Shown: piece after piece, positions 20,578 through 30,085 of the stretch
Numbering within the stretch: the stretch's first letter is position 1
How the letters are laid out: every line of letters begins with the position of its first letter
Assembly (NCBI GenBank): GCA_023431055.1
Contig: JAEYXX010000123.1
Coordinates: 31,377 to 95,376 of the forward strand
From: Pseudomonadota bacterium
GTDB lineage: Bacteria > Pseudomonadota > Gammaproteobacteria > Pseudomonadales > Pseudomonadaceae
Direction: 5' to 3'
DNA length: 64,000 nucleotides
Program-made: the position numbers and the translations under genes
The notes under the pieces: generated by a model
Seen by the model: the letters and a program-made list of their open reading frames with translations, nothing else
What the model was told of the DNA's origin: nothing
Database searches by the model: none

Positions 20578-20799
20578 GATTCGTCCTCCATGACGTTGCA
20601 CGTTTCAGGTTAGCCCGTTTTTTCTCGTGCGCCAGGGTGTCCTGGCGTGCATCGCTGGCGTCGCATAGCCAGGGTTTCATGCGGGATTGAAGTTTGCGAT
20701 GCAAGCAGTTGTTCTTGCCGCGCTTTTGTCACGTACAAAGCTGTTTTGCGGTGTTATCATTCGCCGCGTCAGCCCCGCCGGGGCTTGTGGAATACCACC

Positions 20800-20859
20800 A
20801 TGGACTTACCCAGTAGTTACTCAATACTCCCCTCGCACAATCGTGTAAGACCTGATTGA
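20800..20859 (+). CDS. Putative 19-residue leader peptide upstream of mgtE
   Basis: ATG at 20800 opens MDLPSSYSILPSHNRVRPD and stops at 20857-20859, two bases before the hairpin that borders the mgtE ribosome-binding site. The peptide has Pro at 4, 11 and 18 and acidic residues near each end. Its own ribosome site (GTGGAA) is weak and lies in a small stem. Leader peptides rich in Pro and acidic residues control Salmonella mgtA/mgtC in response to Mg2+; a similar role here is inference only. Confidence 0.4.
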   Translation: MDLPSSYSILPSHNRVRPD

Positions 20860-20860
20860 T

Positions 20861-20887
20861 CCCCTTTGGCGTGCCCGCCAACTGGGG
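20861..20887 (+). promoter_or_regulatory. Hairpin abutting the mgtE ribosome-binding site
   Basis: CCCC (20861-20864) pairs with GGGG (20884-20887) and TTGGCG (20866-20871) with CGCCAA (20876-20881) around a TGCC loop. The mgtE Shine-Dalgarno GGAG (20890-20893) follows immediately and ATG is at 20900. A ribosome stopping at the leader stop codon would disturb this stem. Confidence 0.55.
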
Positions 20888-20899
20888 GTGGAGCGCGCT

Positions 20900-22342
20900 A
20901 TGACTGAAGTAGAAGCCAAAAAGCCGCAAGAGAGCTTGCAGGATCGCCTGGCCCAGGTGATCGAACTGCTGCATCGGCACAAGCTGGTCGAAGACCTGAC
21001 TCACCGTCAGGAAGGCCAGCACCATGACCGGGTCGAGAGCCTGGTTCACCGACAGAATCTCGCCGAGCTGCAGCGCAAGCTCGAGGATCTGCACCCCGCG
21101 GATATCGCCCACATCCTCGAAGCCCTGCCGCTCGATGAGCGTCTGACCGTCTGGCAACTGGTCAAGGCCGAGCGCGATGGCGACATCCTGCTGGAAGTCT
21201 CCGACGCGGTGCGCGAAACCCTGATCGCCGACATGGACGATCACGAGATTCTCGCCGCGGCCAAGGATCTGGACGCCGACGAACTCGCCGACCTGGCACC
21301 TGAGTTGCCGCGCGACGTCGTGCATGAACTGATGGAATCGCTCGACGCCCAGCAGCGTGAGCGCGTGCGCTCGGCCCTTTCCTACGAGGAGGACCAGGTC
21401 GGCGCGCTGATGGACTTCGAGATGGTCACCATCCGTGAAGACGTCAGCCTGGAAGTGGTGCTGCGTTACCTGCGCCGCCTGAAAGAGCTGCCGGGGCATA
21501 CCGACAAACTGTTCGTGGTCGATTACGACGGCGTGCTCAAGGGCGTGCTACCGATCAAGCGCCTGTTGGTCAACGATCCGGAAAAGCAGGTTGGCGAGGT
21601 CATGGCTGACGATCCGGTGAGCTTCCATCCGGACGAGGACGGCTACGACGCCGCGCAGGCTTTCGAGCGTTACGACCTGATTTCCGCCCCGGTGGTGGAC
21701 AAGAATGGCAAGCTGATCGGCCGTCTGACCATCGACGAGATGGTCGACCTGATCCGCGAGGAAAGCGAAAGCGAAGTGCTGAACATGGCCGGTCTGCGCG
21801 AGGAGGAGGATATCTTCGCCTCGGTGTGGAAGTCGGTGCGCAACCGCTGGGCCTGGCTGGCGATCAACCTGGTCACCGCATTCCTCGCTTCGCGGGTGAT
21901 CGGCCTGTTCGAGGGCTCGATCGAGAAGCTGGTGGCGCTGGCGGCGCTGATGCCCATCGTCGCCGGTATCGGCGGTAACTCCGGCAACCAGACCATCACC
22001 ATGATCGTACGCGCCATGGCGCTGGATCAGGTCGGTACGGGCAATACCAAGCGCCTGCTGCGCAAGGAACTTGGGGTTTCCCTGATCAACGGCATCCTCT
22101 GGGGAGGCGTGATCGGCGCCGTAGCCTACGGGCTTTATGGCAGTTGGTCGCTGGGTGTGGTGATGACCGCGGCGATGACCCTGAACCTGCTGCTGGCGGC
22201 GCTGATGGGGGTGTTGATCCCCATGACCCTGGCGCGCCTGGGGCGCGACCCGGCCATGGGGGCCAGTGTGATGATCACCGCCATGACCGACAGCGGTGGC
22301 TTCTTCATCTTCCTCGGGCTGGCGTCGATCTTCCTACTTTAG
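20900..22342 (+). CDS. mgtE: Magnesium transporter MgtE
   Basis: A 480-residue Mg2+ channel of the inner membrane. The cytoplasmic N-domain (about 1-135) is rich in charged helices (LEDLHPADIAHILEALPLDER), two CBS domains follow (about 140-265; VMADDPVSFHPDEDGYDAAQ, APVVDKNGKLIGRLTIDEM), then a plug helix and five membrane segments (about 285-480) containing the family motif MPIVAGIGGNSGNQT, whose Asp/Asn-rich pore loop selects Mg2+. ATG 20900 follows GGAG; a GTG four codons upstream is inside the control hairpin's flank. One base separates its stop from the convergent gene at 22344. Confidence 0.94.
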   Translation: MTEVEAKKPQESLQDRLAQVIELLHRHKLVEDLTHRQEGQHHDRVESLVHRQNLAELQRKLEDLHPADIAHILEALPLDERLTVWQLVKAERDGDILLEVSDAVRETLIADMDDHEILAAAKDLDADELADLAPELPRDVVHELMESLDAQQRERVRSALSYEEDQVGALMDFEMVTIREDVSLEVVLRYLRRLKELPGHTDKLFVVDYDGVLKGVLPIKRLLVNDPEKQVGEVMADDPVSFHPDEDGYDAAQAFERYDLISAPVVDKNGKLIGRLTIDEMVDLIREESESEVLNMAGLREEEDIFASVWKSVRNRWAWLAINLVTAFLASRVIGLFEGSIEKLVALAALMPIVAGIGGNSGNQTITMIVRAMALDQVGTGNTKRLLRKELGVSLINGILWGGVIGAVAYGLYGSWSLGVVMTAAMTLNLLLAALMGVLIPMTLARLGRDPAMGASVMITAMTDSGGFFIFLGLASIFLL

Positions 22343-22343
22343 A

Positions 22344-22805
22344 TCACTCCATCAACTGCACCAGTCGCCAGGTATCGAGAAAGGCCGTGACCCGCGTGAT
22401 CCGGCCATTCTCCAGTTGCATGTGCCAGGAGTAACTGTTTTCGTAGCGACTGCCGTCCTTGGCGGTCGCCTGGCCATCCCAATGCACGACCACGTTAGGC
22501 CCCTGTGCCACGATCTGGCGGACTGTGGGCACGATGGGCGTGGCCAGTTTGTCGGTGATGGGTTTGACTGCGTCTTCCATGAACGCCTCGCGCGTGCGGT
22601 AGGTCCCGGAGTACGGGCTGCTGCTGGCCACGACCCAGACGGCATCATCGGCCAGCAATTGGAAGATGCCGCCCTGGCCGGCGCGCCAATCATCGAAGGC
22701 TTTCTCAATCAGGGCCTGATTGGCCGCGGTGTTGTCACTTGCCCAGGCCGGCAGGCAGAGCGACACGCTGAGCAGTAGCGCAGCGACAGCTTTTTGCATG
22801 TACAT
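22344..22805 (-). CDS. Exported SnoaL/NTF2-like protein
   Basis: A 153-residue protein with a signal peptide (MYMQKAVAALLLSVSLCLPAWA, cleavage near residue 22), then an NTF2-like cone fold: NQALIEKAFDDWRAGQGGIFQLLADDAVWVV, a TREAF helix and a C-terminal sheet ending YSWHMQLENGRITRVTAFLDT. This is the layout of SnoaL-like polyketide cyclase/steroid isomerase relatives, but exported members have no common known reaction. AAGGAA precedes the first ATG. It probably forms an operon with the genes at 22835 and 23176. Confidence 0.78.
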   Translation of the reverse strand: MYMQKAVAALLLSVSLCLPAWASDNTAANQALIEKAFDDWRAGQGGIFQLLADDAVWVVASSSPYSGTYRTREAFMEDAVKPITDKLATPIVPTVRQIVAQGPNVVVHWDGQATAKDGSRYENSYSWHMQLENGRITRVTAFLDTWRLVQLME

Positions 22806-22834
22806 AGGCTTGTTTCCTTGGCGGGTGGGTTGCC

Positions 22835-23164
22835 TTACTCGTCAGTTGCAGTGCTTTTGCGGCGCAGCACCATGCCGCTGTGGTAGAGCACGTCGTCGAT
22901 GAACTCGCCGTCGGCGGTAAAGCCCGTGTCGTCGACATAATCGATGTGGTTACCAGTGACTCGGTAGCTGCCCTGGTAGGCGCTTTCGCGGTTGCCGCGT
23001 GCCTCGTCATAACGGCCGTTGGCCAATAGCTCATGGCGGACATGACCATCGTCCGTTACCCACATGCCCACGTAGGGATGCGGACTTTCCGTTTCCGCGC
23101 TTGCCGCATCGGGTAGCAGGGCGCTGCTGATCAGCAGCGCCGCCAGGCTGTTCTTCGCTGGCAT
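22835..23164 (-). CDS. Small exported protein (Atu4866-like)
   Basis: A 109-residue protein with a signal peptide (MPAKNSLAALLISSALLPDAASA) and a mature domain of about 85 residues: YVGMWVTDDGHVRHELLANGRYDEARG followed by a beta-rich half ending YHSGMVLRRK. It resembles the small Atu4866-type domain, whose function is not known to me. GGAGGTGA lies 6 bases before ATG. It lies 11 bases downstream of the SDR gene, hence likely co-transcribed. Confidence 0.75.
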   Translation of the reverse strand: MPAKNSLAALLISSALLPDAASAETESPHPYVGMWVTDDGHVRHELLANGRYDEARGNRESAYQGSYRVTGNHIDYVDDTGFTADGEFIDDVLYHSGMVLRRKSTATDE

Positions 23165-23175
23165 ATTCACCTCCA

Positions 23176-23898
23176 TCAGTAAGGGCTGGCGGTCGGGCGC
23201 ACGATGACTTCGCTGACATCGACGTCGTCCGGCTGTTCGACTGCATAGGCCACCGCCCGGGCGATGGCATCCGGCGTGATGGCGATACGGCGGAAGGCCT
23301 TCATCGCATCGCGGGCGCTGGCGTCGGTGATGCTGTCGGCCAGCTCGGACTCGACCACGCCCGGGCAGATGGTGGTGACGCGGATACGCTCGTTCTCCAG
23401 GCGCAGCCCCTCGGAAATGGCCCAGACCGCGTACTTGGTGGCGCAGTACACCGCGGCGGTCGGTGATACGGCATGGGCGCCGATCGAGGCGATATTGATC
23501 ACCTGACCGCGCCCGCGCGCCTGCATGCCCGGCAGCACGACGGCGATACCGTGCAGCACGCCACGTACGTTCACGTCGATCATGCGGTTCCACTCATCCA
23601 CCTTCAGCGCATCGAGCGGCGACAGCGGCATCACGCCGGCGTTGTTGATGATCACGTCGATGGGGCCATGCTGCGCCTCTGCGTGTTCCACGAAGGCCTG
23701 CATGTCGGATAGCTGGGTGACGTCGAGGGCGCGACAGGAGGCGCGCTGATCCTGGGCCTGCAGTTCTTCTACCAGTGCCTGCAGGCGCTCGATGCGCCGC
23801 GCGCCCAGTACTACCTGGTGGCCCTGGCTGGCGAGATGTCTGGCGATGGCTTCGCCGATGCCGCTGCTGGCACCGGTGATGAGGATGACCTTGCTCAT
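23176..23898 (-). CDS. Short-chain dehydrogenase/reductase (SDR)
   Basis: A 240-residue classical SDR. Cofactor motif TGASSGIGEAIARHLA (about 7-22) with basic residues after the second strand (ARRIERL) suggests NADP(H); NNAG (about 85-88), the catalytic Ser in NIASIGAH and YCATK (Tyr-x-x-x-Lys) are present. Substrate unknown; the sequence is closest in style to the YdfG/serine-type oxidoreductases. Start chosen at MSKVILITG with GGAGA upstream. It heads a three-gene set and is divergent from the AraC regulator at 24042, which probably controls it. Confidence 0.88.
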   Translation of the reverse strand: MSKVILITGASSGIGEAIARHLASQGHQVVLGARRIERLQALVEELQAQDQRASCRALDVTQLSDMQAFVEHAEAQHGPIDVIINNAGVMPLSPLDALKVDEWNRMIDVNVRGVLHGIAVVLPGMQARGRGQVINIASIGAHAVSPTAAVYCATKYAVWAISEGLRLENERIRVTTICPGVVESELADSITDASARDAMKAFRRIAITPDAIARAVAYAVEQPDDVDVSEVIVRPTASPY

Positions 23899-24041
23899 GG
23901 CGATCTCCACTGTGGTTGGGAGACTCCATGCTAGGTGGGAGGCGTGTGGTCGCTAAGTCCGGTTACTCTTTGGATATTGCCTGTTTCTATTGAATGCTTC
24001 TTAAAATGCCCCAGTGTTCAGCGCGAGACGATACCCGAGTC

Positions 24042-24971
24042 ATGACAACGACGCCCGAGAGCATGAAGCCGCGTATGGTCGAGTTGATGCTGCGGCTAGC
24101 CCCTGAGGAGGGCTATACCGCGGCGCAGTTGGACGGGGTCACCTTCATGCGTTCCAACCGGCCGCTTCCGGTGACGCCTGCGCTGTATGAGCCGAGCATC
24201 GTCATCGTGATCCAGGGGCGCAAGCGCGGGCTGCACGACGGCACGCTCTACGTCTACGATGCGCAGCACTATCTGGTGCTGGCGCTGCCACTGCCTTTTT
24301 CCATCGAAACCGAAGCCAGCGCCGAAGAACCCATGCTGGGCGTGGCGCTGCGCGTCGATCCGCTGCTGGTGGCCGAGTTGGCGATGGAGCTGGACGAGCC
24401 CCAGGCTGCCGAGCCGGCAACGCTCTATTCCAGCCCGATGGATGCACGCCTGAGCGACGCCACGCTGCGCCTGCTGGAGGCGCTGGCCGACCCTGACGAG
24501 GTGCGTCTGCTCGGTCCGTCGATCATGCGCGAGATCGTTTTTCGCGTGCTGCAGGGCGAGCAGGGCAGTGGCCTGCGTGCGACCCTGGCGCAGAACAGCC
24601 AGTTCGGCCGTATCGCGCGGGTTCTGCAACGAATTCACCGCGACTATCAAGAGTCGCTCGATGTGCCTTCACTGGCTGAAATCGCCAGCATGAGCGTGCC
24701 GGCCTTTCATGTGCACTTCAAGGCGATGACCAGTCGCTCGCCCTTGCAGTACCTCAAGGCCATACGTCTGCATCAGGCGCGGCTGCTGATGATTCGCAAC
24801 GACATGAGTGCGATCAGTGCGGCGCAGCGCGTCGGATACGAGAGCCCGTCGCAGTTCAGTCGCGAATTCAAGCGGCTGTTCGGGCGCACCCCGGGCGATG
24901 AGACTCGCCATTTCAAGCAGCTCCTGGCGCTGGCACCCGCGGTTGATACCGGGGTGCGCTCGGCCTCCTGA
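24042..24971 (+). CDS. AraC-family regulator with AraC_N-type sensor
   Basis: A 309-residue regulator. The N-terminal cupin-like domain (about 20-170: YEPSIVIVIQGRKRGLHDG, HYLVLALPLPFSIETEA) is of the AraC_N type; the C-terminal 100 residues carry the two helix-turn-helix units (SLAEIASMSVPAFHVHFKAM and VGYESPSQFSREFKRLFGRTP). ATG 24042 begins MTTTPESMKP; the frame is open from 23994. This pairing of AraC_N regulator with a divergent SDR/aldo-keto gene is very common and implies local control by a small carbonyl-type inducer. Confidence 0.88.
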   Translation: MTTTPESMKPRMVELMLRLAPEEGYTAAQLDGVTFMRSNRPLPVTPALYEPSIVIVIQGRKRGLHDGTLYVYDAQHYLVLALPLPFSIETEASAEEPMLGVALRVDPLLVAELAMELDEPQAAEPATLYSSPMDARLSDATLRLLEALADPDEVRLLGPSIMREIVFRVLQGEQGSGLRATLAQNSQFGRIARVLQRIHRDYQESLDVPSLAEIASMSVPAFHVHFKAMTSRSPLQYLKAIRLHQARLLMIRNDMSAISAAQRVGYESPSQFSREFKRLFGRTPGDETRHFKQLLALAPAVDTGVRSAS

Positions 24972-25172
24972 GAGCCCTTTCGCAGAGCCATGCCCCTTCT
25001 TTGGTACTGGTCGTGAAAAAGCCACTACATAAATGGTCGATTCGAGCTGTTTGGTGTTTGCCTCAAACGCTTGTTTCAGGCTAAGGTTCGGCAGCTTTGT
25101 CCGGGCGCTGACCCTGGGCGCTCCTGATCAATAATGAATGCAGCCTGCGAGCTGCTGGCCAAAGGAGCCAAG

Positions 25173-25430
25173 ATGACCCCCAGTGAACTGCTGCTCGAGG
25201 GTGTCGAACTCATGCTGTTCGGCATGGGTTTCGTGTTTGTCTTTCTGGTGTTGCTGGTGGGTGTGGTCAGCCTGATGTCGCGCCTGATCGCGACTTTTGC
25301 CCCGCCTGTTCCGGCCCCTGCCATCTCCTCTCCAAGGTCCAGCACCCAGTCGGTCGGCCATGAGCCGGACGCCGAAACGCTGGCCGCCATCCAATCCGCT
25401 ATTGCCCAGCACCGCGCGCGTCGCGGTTGA
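25173..25430 (+). CDS. oadG: Oxaloacetate decarboxylase gamma subunit OadG
   Basis: An 85-residue small membrane subunit. One hydrophobic helix (about 10-38, [23 protein letters not shown]) is followed by a Pro-rich linker and a charged tail. OadG assembles the complex and binds zinc in studied enzymes; the C-terminal AIAQHRAR may contribute. AAGGAG precedes ATG 25173; the frame is open 13 codons upstream. First gene of oadGAB. Confidence 0.9.
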   Translation: MTPSELLLEGVELMLFGMGFVFVFLVLLVGVVSLMSRLIATFAPPVPAPAISSPRSSTQSVGHEPDAETLAAIQSAIAQHRARRG

Positions 25431-25453
25431 TCAGGTTCAGAGGGAGTACCTGT

Positions 25454-27232
25454 ATGACTGCCGTTAAACAAGCACTCGGGATCACCGATGTGGTGCTGCG
25501 TGACGCCCACCAATCCATCCTGGCCACCCGAGTGCGTCTGGAAGACATGCTGCCGATCGCGGCCAAGCTCGATCAGGTCGGCTTCTGGTCGGTGGAGTCC
25601 TGGGGCGGGGCGACCTTCGATGCCTGCATTCGCTACCTCGGCGAAGATCCCTGGGAGCGCATCCGCGAACTGAAGAAGGCCATGCCCAACACCCGTCAGC
25701 AGATGCTGCTGCGTGGGCAGAACCTGTTGGGCTATCGTCACTACGCCGACGATGTGGTGGAGAAGTTCGTCGAGCGCGCGGCGGTCAACGGCGTCGACGT
25801 GTTCCGCGTGTTCGATGCGATGAACGATCCGCGCAACCTGGAAACCGCCCTCAAGGCCGTCAAGCATCAGGGCAAGCATGCCCAGGGCACCATCTCCTAC
25901 ACCACCAGCCCGGTGCATACCTTGGACATGTGGGTCGATCTGGCTAAGCAGATCGAAGACATGGGCGCCGACTCGGTGGCCATCAAGGACATGGCGGGCA
26001 TCCTCACCCCGTACACCGCCTTCGAACTGGTCTCGCGCCTCAAGGCCAGCCTGGCCATTCCGATTCACATGCAGTGCCACGCCACCGCCGGGCTATCCTC
26101 GGTCGCCATTCTCAAGGCGGTTGAAGCCGGTATCGACAACGTCGACACCGCGATTTCCTCGCTGTCGATGACCTACGGTCATTCGCCGACCGAGTCGGTG
26201 GTGGCGATGTTCCAGGGTACCGAACGCGACACCGGGCTCAATCTGGAACTGCTGGAAGAAATCGCCGCCTACTTCCGCGAGGTGCGCAAGAAGTACGCGA
26301 AGTTCGAGGGCAACCTCAAGGGTGTCGACTCGCGCATCCTGGTCGCCCAGGTGCCGGGCGGCATGCTCACCAACATGGAAAGCCAGCTGAAAGAGCAGGG
26401 CGCCCAGGACAAGTTCGATCAGGTGCTGGCCGAAATTCCGCGTGTGCGCGAAGACCTTGGCTTCATTCCGCTGGTAACGCCCACGTCGCAGATCGTCGGC
26501 ACCCAGGCAGTGATCAATGTGCTCACCGGTGAGCGCTACAAGTCCATCACCAAGGAAACCGCCGGCGTGCTCAAGGGTGAGTACGGTGCCGCACCCGCGC
26601 CGTTCAACGCCGAGCTGCAGGCCCGGGTACTGGATGGCGGCGAGGCCATCACCTGTCGCCCCGCCGATCTGCTCGATGCCGAGATGGACAAGCTGACCGC
26701 CGAACTCAAGGGCATCGCCCAGGAGAAGGGCATCAAGCTGGCCGCCGACGAGATCGACGACGTGCTGACCTACGCGCTGTTCCCGCAGATCGGCCTGAAG
26801 TTCCTGGAAAATCGCGGTAACCCGGCGGCCTTCGAACCGGCTCCGACCGGCAAGGAAGCACCGGCCCGCGAGGCTGGCAAGCCCGAGGTCTACACCGTTG
26901 AGGTGAACGGCAAGTCCTTTGTGGTGCAGGTGAATGAAGGTGGCGATATCGAAGGCCTCAAGCCTCTCGGCGGTGCGGCGAGCGCCGCGCCGGCCGCGGC
27001 CCCGGTCGCAGCGGGCGGCGGCGAGCCGCAGGCGGCGCCGCTGGCCGGCAATATCTTCAAGGTACTGGTGCAGCCTGGCCAGGCCGTGGAGGAGGGGCAA
27101 CTGGTGATCATCCTCGAAGCGATGAAGATGGAAACCGAGATCCGCGCCTTCAAGGCCGGCACTGTCGGCGCCGTCAACGTCAAGGTCGGCGATGCAGTGG
27201 CAGTGGGCGACAGCCTGCTGACCATCGGCTGA
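25454..27232 (+). CDS. oadA: Oxaloacetate decarboxylase alpha subunit OadA
   Basis: A 592-residue biotin protein that transfers CO2 from oxaloacetate to biotin, giving pyruvate. The carboxyltransferase TIM barrel (about 1-300) starts [17 protein letters not shown] and carries the KDMAG lysine/metal region; the conserved post-barrel domain runs to about 450. After an Ala/Pro-rich linker (about 505-525), the biotin domain has EAMKMETEI with biotin lysine K558. The absence of a biotin carboxylase gene next to it and the presence of OadB/OadG make it a decarboxylase rather than pyruvate carboxylase subunit B. Confidence 0.94.
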   Translation: MTAVKQALGITDVVLRDAHQSILATRVRLEDMLPIAAKLDQVGFWSVESWGGATFDACIRYLGEDPWERIRELKKAMPNTRQQMLLRGQNLLGYRHYADDVVEKFVERAAVNGVDVFRVFDAMNDPRNLETALKAVKHQGKHAQGTISYTTSPVHTLDMWVDLAKQIEDMGADSVAIKDMAGILTPYTAFELVSRLKASLAIPIHMQCHATAGLSSVAILKAVEAGIDNVDTAISSLSMTYGHSPTESVVAMFQGTERDTGLNLELLEEIAAYFREVRKKYAKFEGNLKGVDSRILVAQVPGGMLTNMESQLKEQGAQDKFDQVLAEIPRVREDLGFIPLVTPTSQIVGTQAVINVLTGERYKSITKETAGVLKGEYGAAPAPFNAELQARVLDGGEAITCRPADLLDAEMDKLTAELKGIAQEKGIKLAADEIDDVLTYALFPQIGLKFLENRGNPAAFEPAPTGKEAPAREAGKPEVYTVEVNGKSFVVQVNEGGDIEGLKPLGGAASAAPAAAPVAAGGGEPQAAPLAGNIFKVLVQPGQAVEEGQLVIILEAMKMETEIRAFKAGTVGAVNVKVGDAVAVGDSLLTIG

Positions 27233-27242
27233 GGAGCGCACC

Positions 27243-28379
27243 ATGGAAAAGCTGCTCAAGCTCTGGCAGAGCACCGGTCTGTATCATCTGGAGCCCGGTC
27301 AGGCGTTCATGATCGCGGTGTGTCTGCTGCTAATCTATCTGGCCATCAAGAAGGGCTTCGAACCCTTGCTGCTGGTGCCCATCGGTTTCGGCGGTCTGCT
27401 GTCGAACATTCCGGTGGCCAACATGGCCGAGGGCGCCGGCTTCCTGCACCTGATCTATGAAGTGGGCCTGCCGACCAGCATCTTCCCGCTGCTGATCTTC
27501 CTCGGCGTCGGCGCCATGACCGACTTCGGTCCGATGCTGGCCAACCCGAAGACGCTGCTGCTTGGCGCCGCCGCGCAGTTCGGCATCTTCGGCACCTTGC
27601 TCGGCGCACTGGCGATCACCGCGCTGGGCATTCCCGGCATGGAGTTTACCCTCAAGGAGGCGGCGTCCATCGCCATCATCGGCGGGGCGGACGGGCCGAC
27701 CTCGATCTTCGTCACCTCCAAGCTGGCGCCTGATCTGCTTGGCCCCATTGCCGTGGCGGCCTATGCCTACATGGCGCTGGTACCGCTGCTGCAGCCGCCG
27801 ATCATGCGCGCGCTGACCAGCAAGGAAGAGCGCGCCATCGTCATGCAGCAACTGCGTCCGGTGGGGCAGACCGAGAAGATCATCTTCCCCATCGTGCTGT
27901 GCATTCTGATCGGTCTGCTGCTGCCCGATGCCGCGCCACTGATTGGCATGTTCGCCCTCGGCAACCTGCTGCGTGAGGCCGGTGTGGTTGAGCGTCTGGC
28001 CGATACCTCGCGCAACGCGCTGATCAATATCGTCACTATCTTCCTCGGATTGACCGTGGGCTCGAAGCTGTCGGCAGACGCCTTCCTGCAGCTCAAGACC
28101 CTGGGCATTCTGATGCTCGGCATGCTGGCGTTCTGCGCCGGCACCGCGGCTGGCGTGCTGATGGCCAAGCTGATGAACCTGTTCAGCAGCAACAAGGTCA
28201 ACCCGCTGATCGGTTCGGCAGGTGTATCGGCGGTGCCGATGGCGGCAAGGGTGTCGAACAAGGTCGGCCTGGAGGCCAACCCGCAGAACTTCCTGCTGAT
28301 GCATGCCATGGGCCCGAACGTGGCCGGGGTGATCGGCTCTGCCGTAGCGGCGGGGGTACTGCTCAGCTTCGTTGGCTGA
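27243..28379 (+). CDS. oadB: Oxaloacetate decarboxylase beta subunit OadB (Na+ pump)
   Basis: A 378-residue membrane protein with about nine to ten segments that decarboxylates carboxybiotin and couples this to export of Na+. Family motifs seen: [31 protein letters not shown] (the Asp of this loop is essential in studied enzymes) and [19 protein letters not shown] follows GAGGAGCG by a short spacing, 10 bases after oadA. Completes a sodium-translocating decarboxylase. Confidence 0.94.
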   Translation: MEKLLKLWQSTGLYHLEPGQAFMIAVCLLLIYLAIKKGFEPLLLVPIGFGGLLSNIPVANMAEGAGFLHLIYEVGLPTSIFPLLIFLGVGAMTDFGPMLANPKTLLLGAAAQFGIFGTLLGALAITALGIPGMEFTLKEAASIAIIGGADGPTSIFVTSKLAPDLLGPIAVAAYAYMALVPLLQPPIMRALTSKEERAIVMQQLRPVGQTEKIIFPIVLCILIGLLLPDAAPLIGMFALGNLLREAGVVERLADTSRNALINIVTIFLGLTVGSKLSADAFLQLKTLGILMLGMLAFCAGTAAGVLMAKLMNLFSSNKVNPLIGSAGVSAVPMAARVSNKVGLEANPQNFLLMHAMGPNVAGVIGSAVAAGVLLSFVG

Positions 28380-28450
28380 TGAAGGCGCGGAGTTAGCTCC
28401 GCGCTTCGCCTATTGCCAGGCAATGCCGTTGGCAAATTTGGCAGGAATGA

Positions 28451-28478
28451 AAAAAACCGGCTCTAGGCCGGTTTTTTT
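28451..28478. terminator. Bidirectional terminator between oadB and amrZ
   Basis: AAAAAACCGGC, loop TCTAG, GCCGGTTTTTTT. T-runs occur on both strands, so it serves both oadB and the convergent amrZ. Confidence 0.92.
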
Positions 28479-28490
28479 AATGGGTTCGCC

Positions 28491-28817
28491 TCAGGCTTCT
28501 TCGGCGGCCATTTCCACGTCGTGGGCGATCAGAGCGACCAGCGCGTTCTGTTGACGGCGCGACAACTGACGAAAGCGCTGCAGCAATTCGCGCTCATGGA
28601 GGCTCAGTTCGGGGCTGTCGAGACGCAGACTGAGGTCGTCATCCAGAGCACCTTCCTGAAGCATGCTCTGCTCCAGACGGGCGATGATTTCCGAATTCAT
28701 ACTGCGGTGATGGTTGCGTGCTACGTCAGCGATACGCTCACGCATGCCATCTGGCAAGCGAACGACAAATTTGTCAGCCGTACGGCTGGAGTAAATAGCC
28801 TGTTTCATAGGGCGCAT
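28491..28817 (-). CDS. amrZ: Transcription factor AmrZ (AlgZ)
   Basis: A 108-residue ribbon-helix-helix regulator of the Arc/MetJ type. Residues about 14-60 ([40 protein letters not shown]) are the DNA-binding unit, nearly identical to P. aeruginosa AmrZ in memory; the C-terminal part ([33 protein letters not shown]) is the tetramerisation segment. AmrZ activates alginate and represses flagellar and other genes and is self-repressed. The phn operon starts divergently, 381 bases away. Confidence 0.95.
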   Translation of the reverse strand: MRPMKQAIYSSRTADKFVVRLPDGMRERIADVARNHHRSMNSEIIARLEQSMLQEGALDDDLSLRLDSPELSLHERELLQRFRQLSRRQQNALVALIAHDVEMAAEEA

Positions 28818-29080
28818 ACATTACCGGTTAGTTCAGGGAGCGATACTGGTAGTCAGTGTCGAGATTGTCACCGGTTTGACCGTCTTTCGCACTAGCCGTT
28901 CAACCAGTCTCGCGTTCTGCGTCATTACGACCCGTGGGTCGTCTGAACAGTTCCTTGACGCCAAATGCGTGGCAAATTGTGATCGATATAGGGGCGTTGT
29001 GCCAGCACCGATCGTCAGAAATGAGTAGCAATTGGCACTAGCGTCCACTTCGACGCCTGTCATCGGGAAAAATTCCCGCG

Positions 29081-29098
29081 CTTTCATCCAATCGTCAC
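29081..29098 (+). promoter_or_regulatory. Pho-box-like sequence upstream of phnC
   Basis: CTTTCAT-CCAA-TCGTCAC resembles the PhoB direct repeat CTGTCAT-N4-CTGTCAC (6/7 and 5/7 matches). It lies about 5 bases before a possible -10 and 101 bases before the phnC start, the position expected for PhoB activation of a phosphonate operon. Confidence 0.5.
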
Positions 29099-29135
29099 CT
29101 GCATTTAACCGCTCTGACATGGAACCTGCCTACGG

Positions 29136-29147
29136 TGGTCTACACCA
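29136..29147 (+). promoter_or_regulatory. PhnF-type operator upstream of phnC
   Basis: TGGTCTACACCA has TGGT/ACCA arms and fits the HutC-subfamily GntR pattern GTnTAnAC. PhnF of Mycobacterium binds TGGT-n4-ACCA-like sites. A second site of the same class overlaps the start of phnF (31987). Confidence 0.5.
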
Positions 29148-29198
29148 GATGGCGGTCGCTTCGCCTTCTGACCATTGATGATAGTAGAGGGCCAGCAT

Positions 29199-30031
<833 letters not shown>

Positions 30032-30085
30032 CGTCGCTTTCCTCATTCGAAAAACCAACGCCAACTAGCAACAGGAGTGTGCTCC

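Larger units (their letters stand above)
20587..20899 (+). promoter_or_regulatory. mgtE control region and leader
   Basis: This 313-base gap contains a possible -10 (TATCAT, 20755-20760), a short G+C hairpin GCCCCGCCGGGGC (20772-20784), a small stem GTGG-AATA-CCAC just before a 19-codon reading frame (20800-20859), and a hairpin next to the mgtE ribosome site (20861-20887). The order, open frame then hairpin then ribosome site, resembles leader-controlled translation or attenuation. Confidence 0.5.
28818..29198. other. Divergent control region between amrZ and phnC
   Basis: No convincing gene lies in these 381 bases. Near amrZ there is ACATTACCGG, faintly like AmrZ binding sites. Near phnC there is a CTGTCAT (29057-29063), a short palindrome CGGGAA-AAA-TTCCCG (29064-29078), a Pho-box-like pair (29081-29098), a possible -10 (TTTAAC, 29104-29109) and a PhnF-type operator (29136-29147). 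Confidence 0.6.

Noticed and set aside
26093..27274. Minus-strand 393-residue frame opposite oadA
   Set aside because: Antisense shadow of a clearly identified biotin-dependent enzyme gene.
28833..29120. Minus-strand 95-residue frame between amrZ and phnC
   Set aside because: Composition unlike the neighbours, no ribosome site or family, and it covers the phn control elements.
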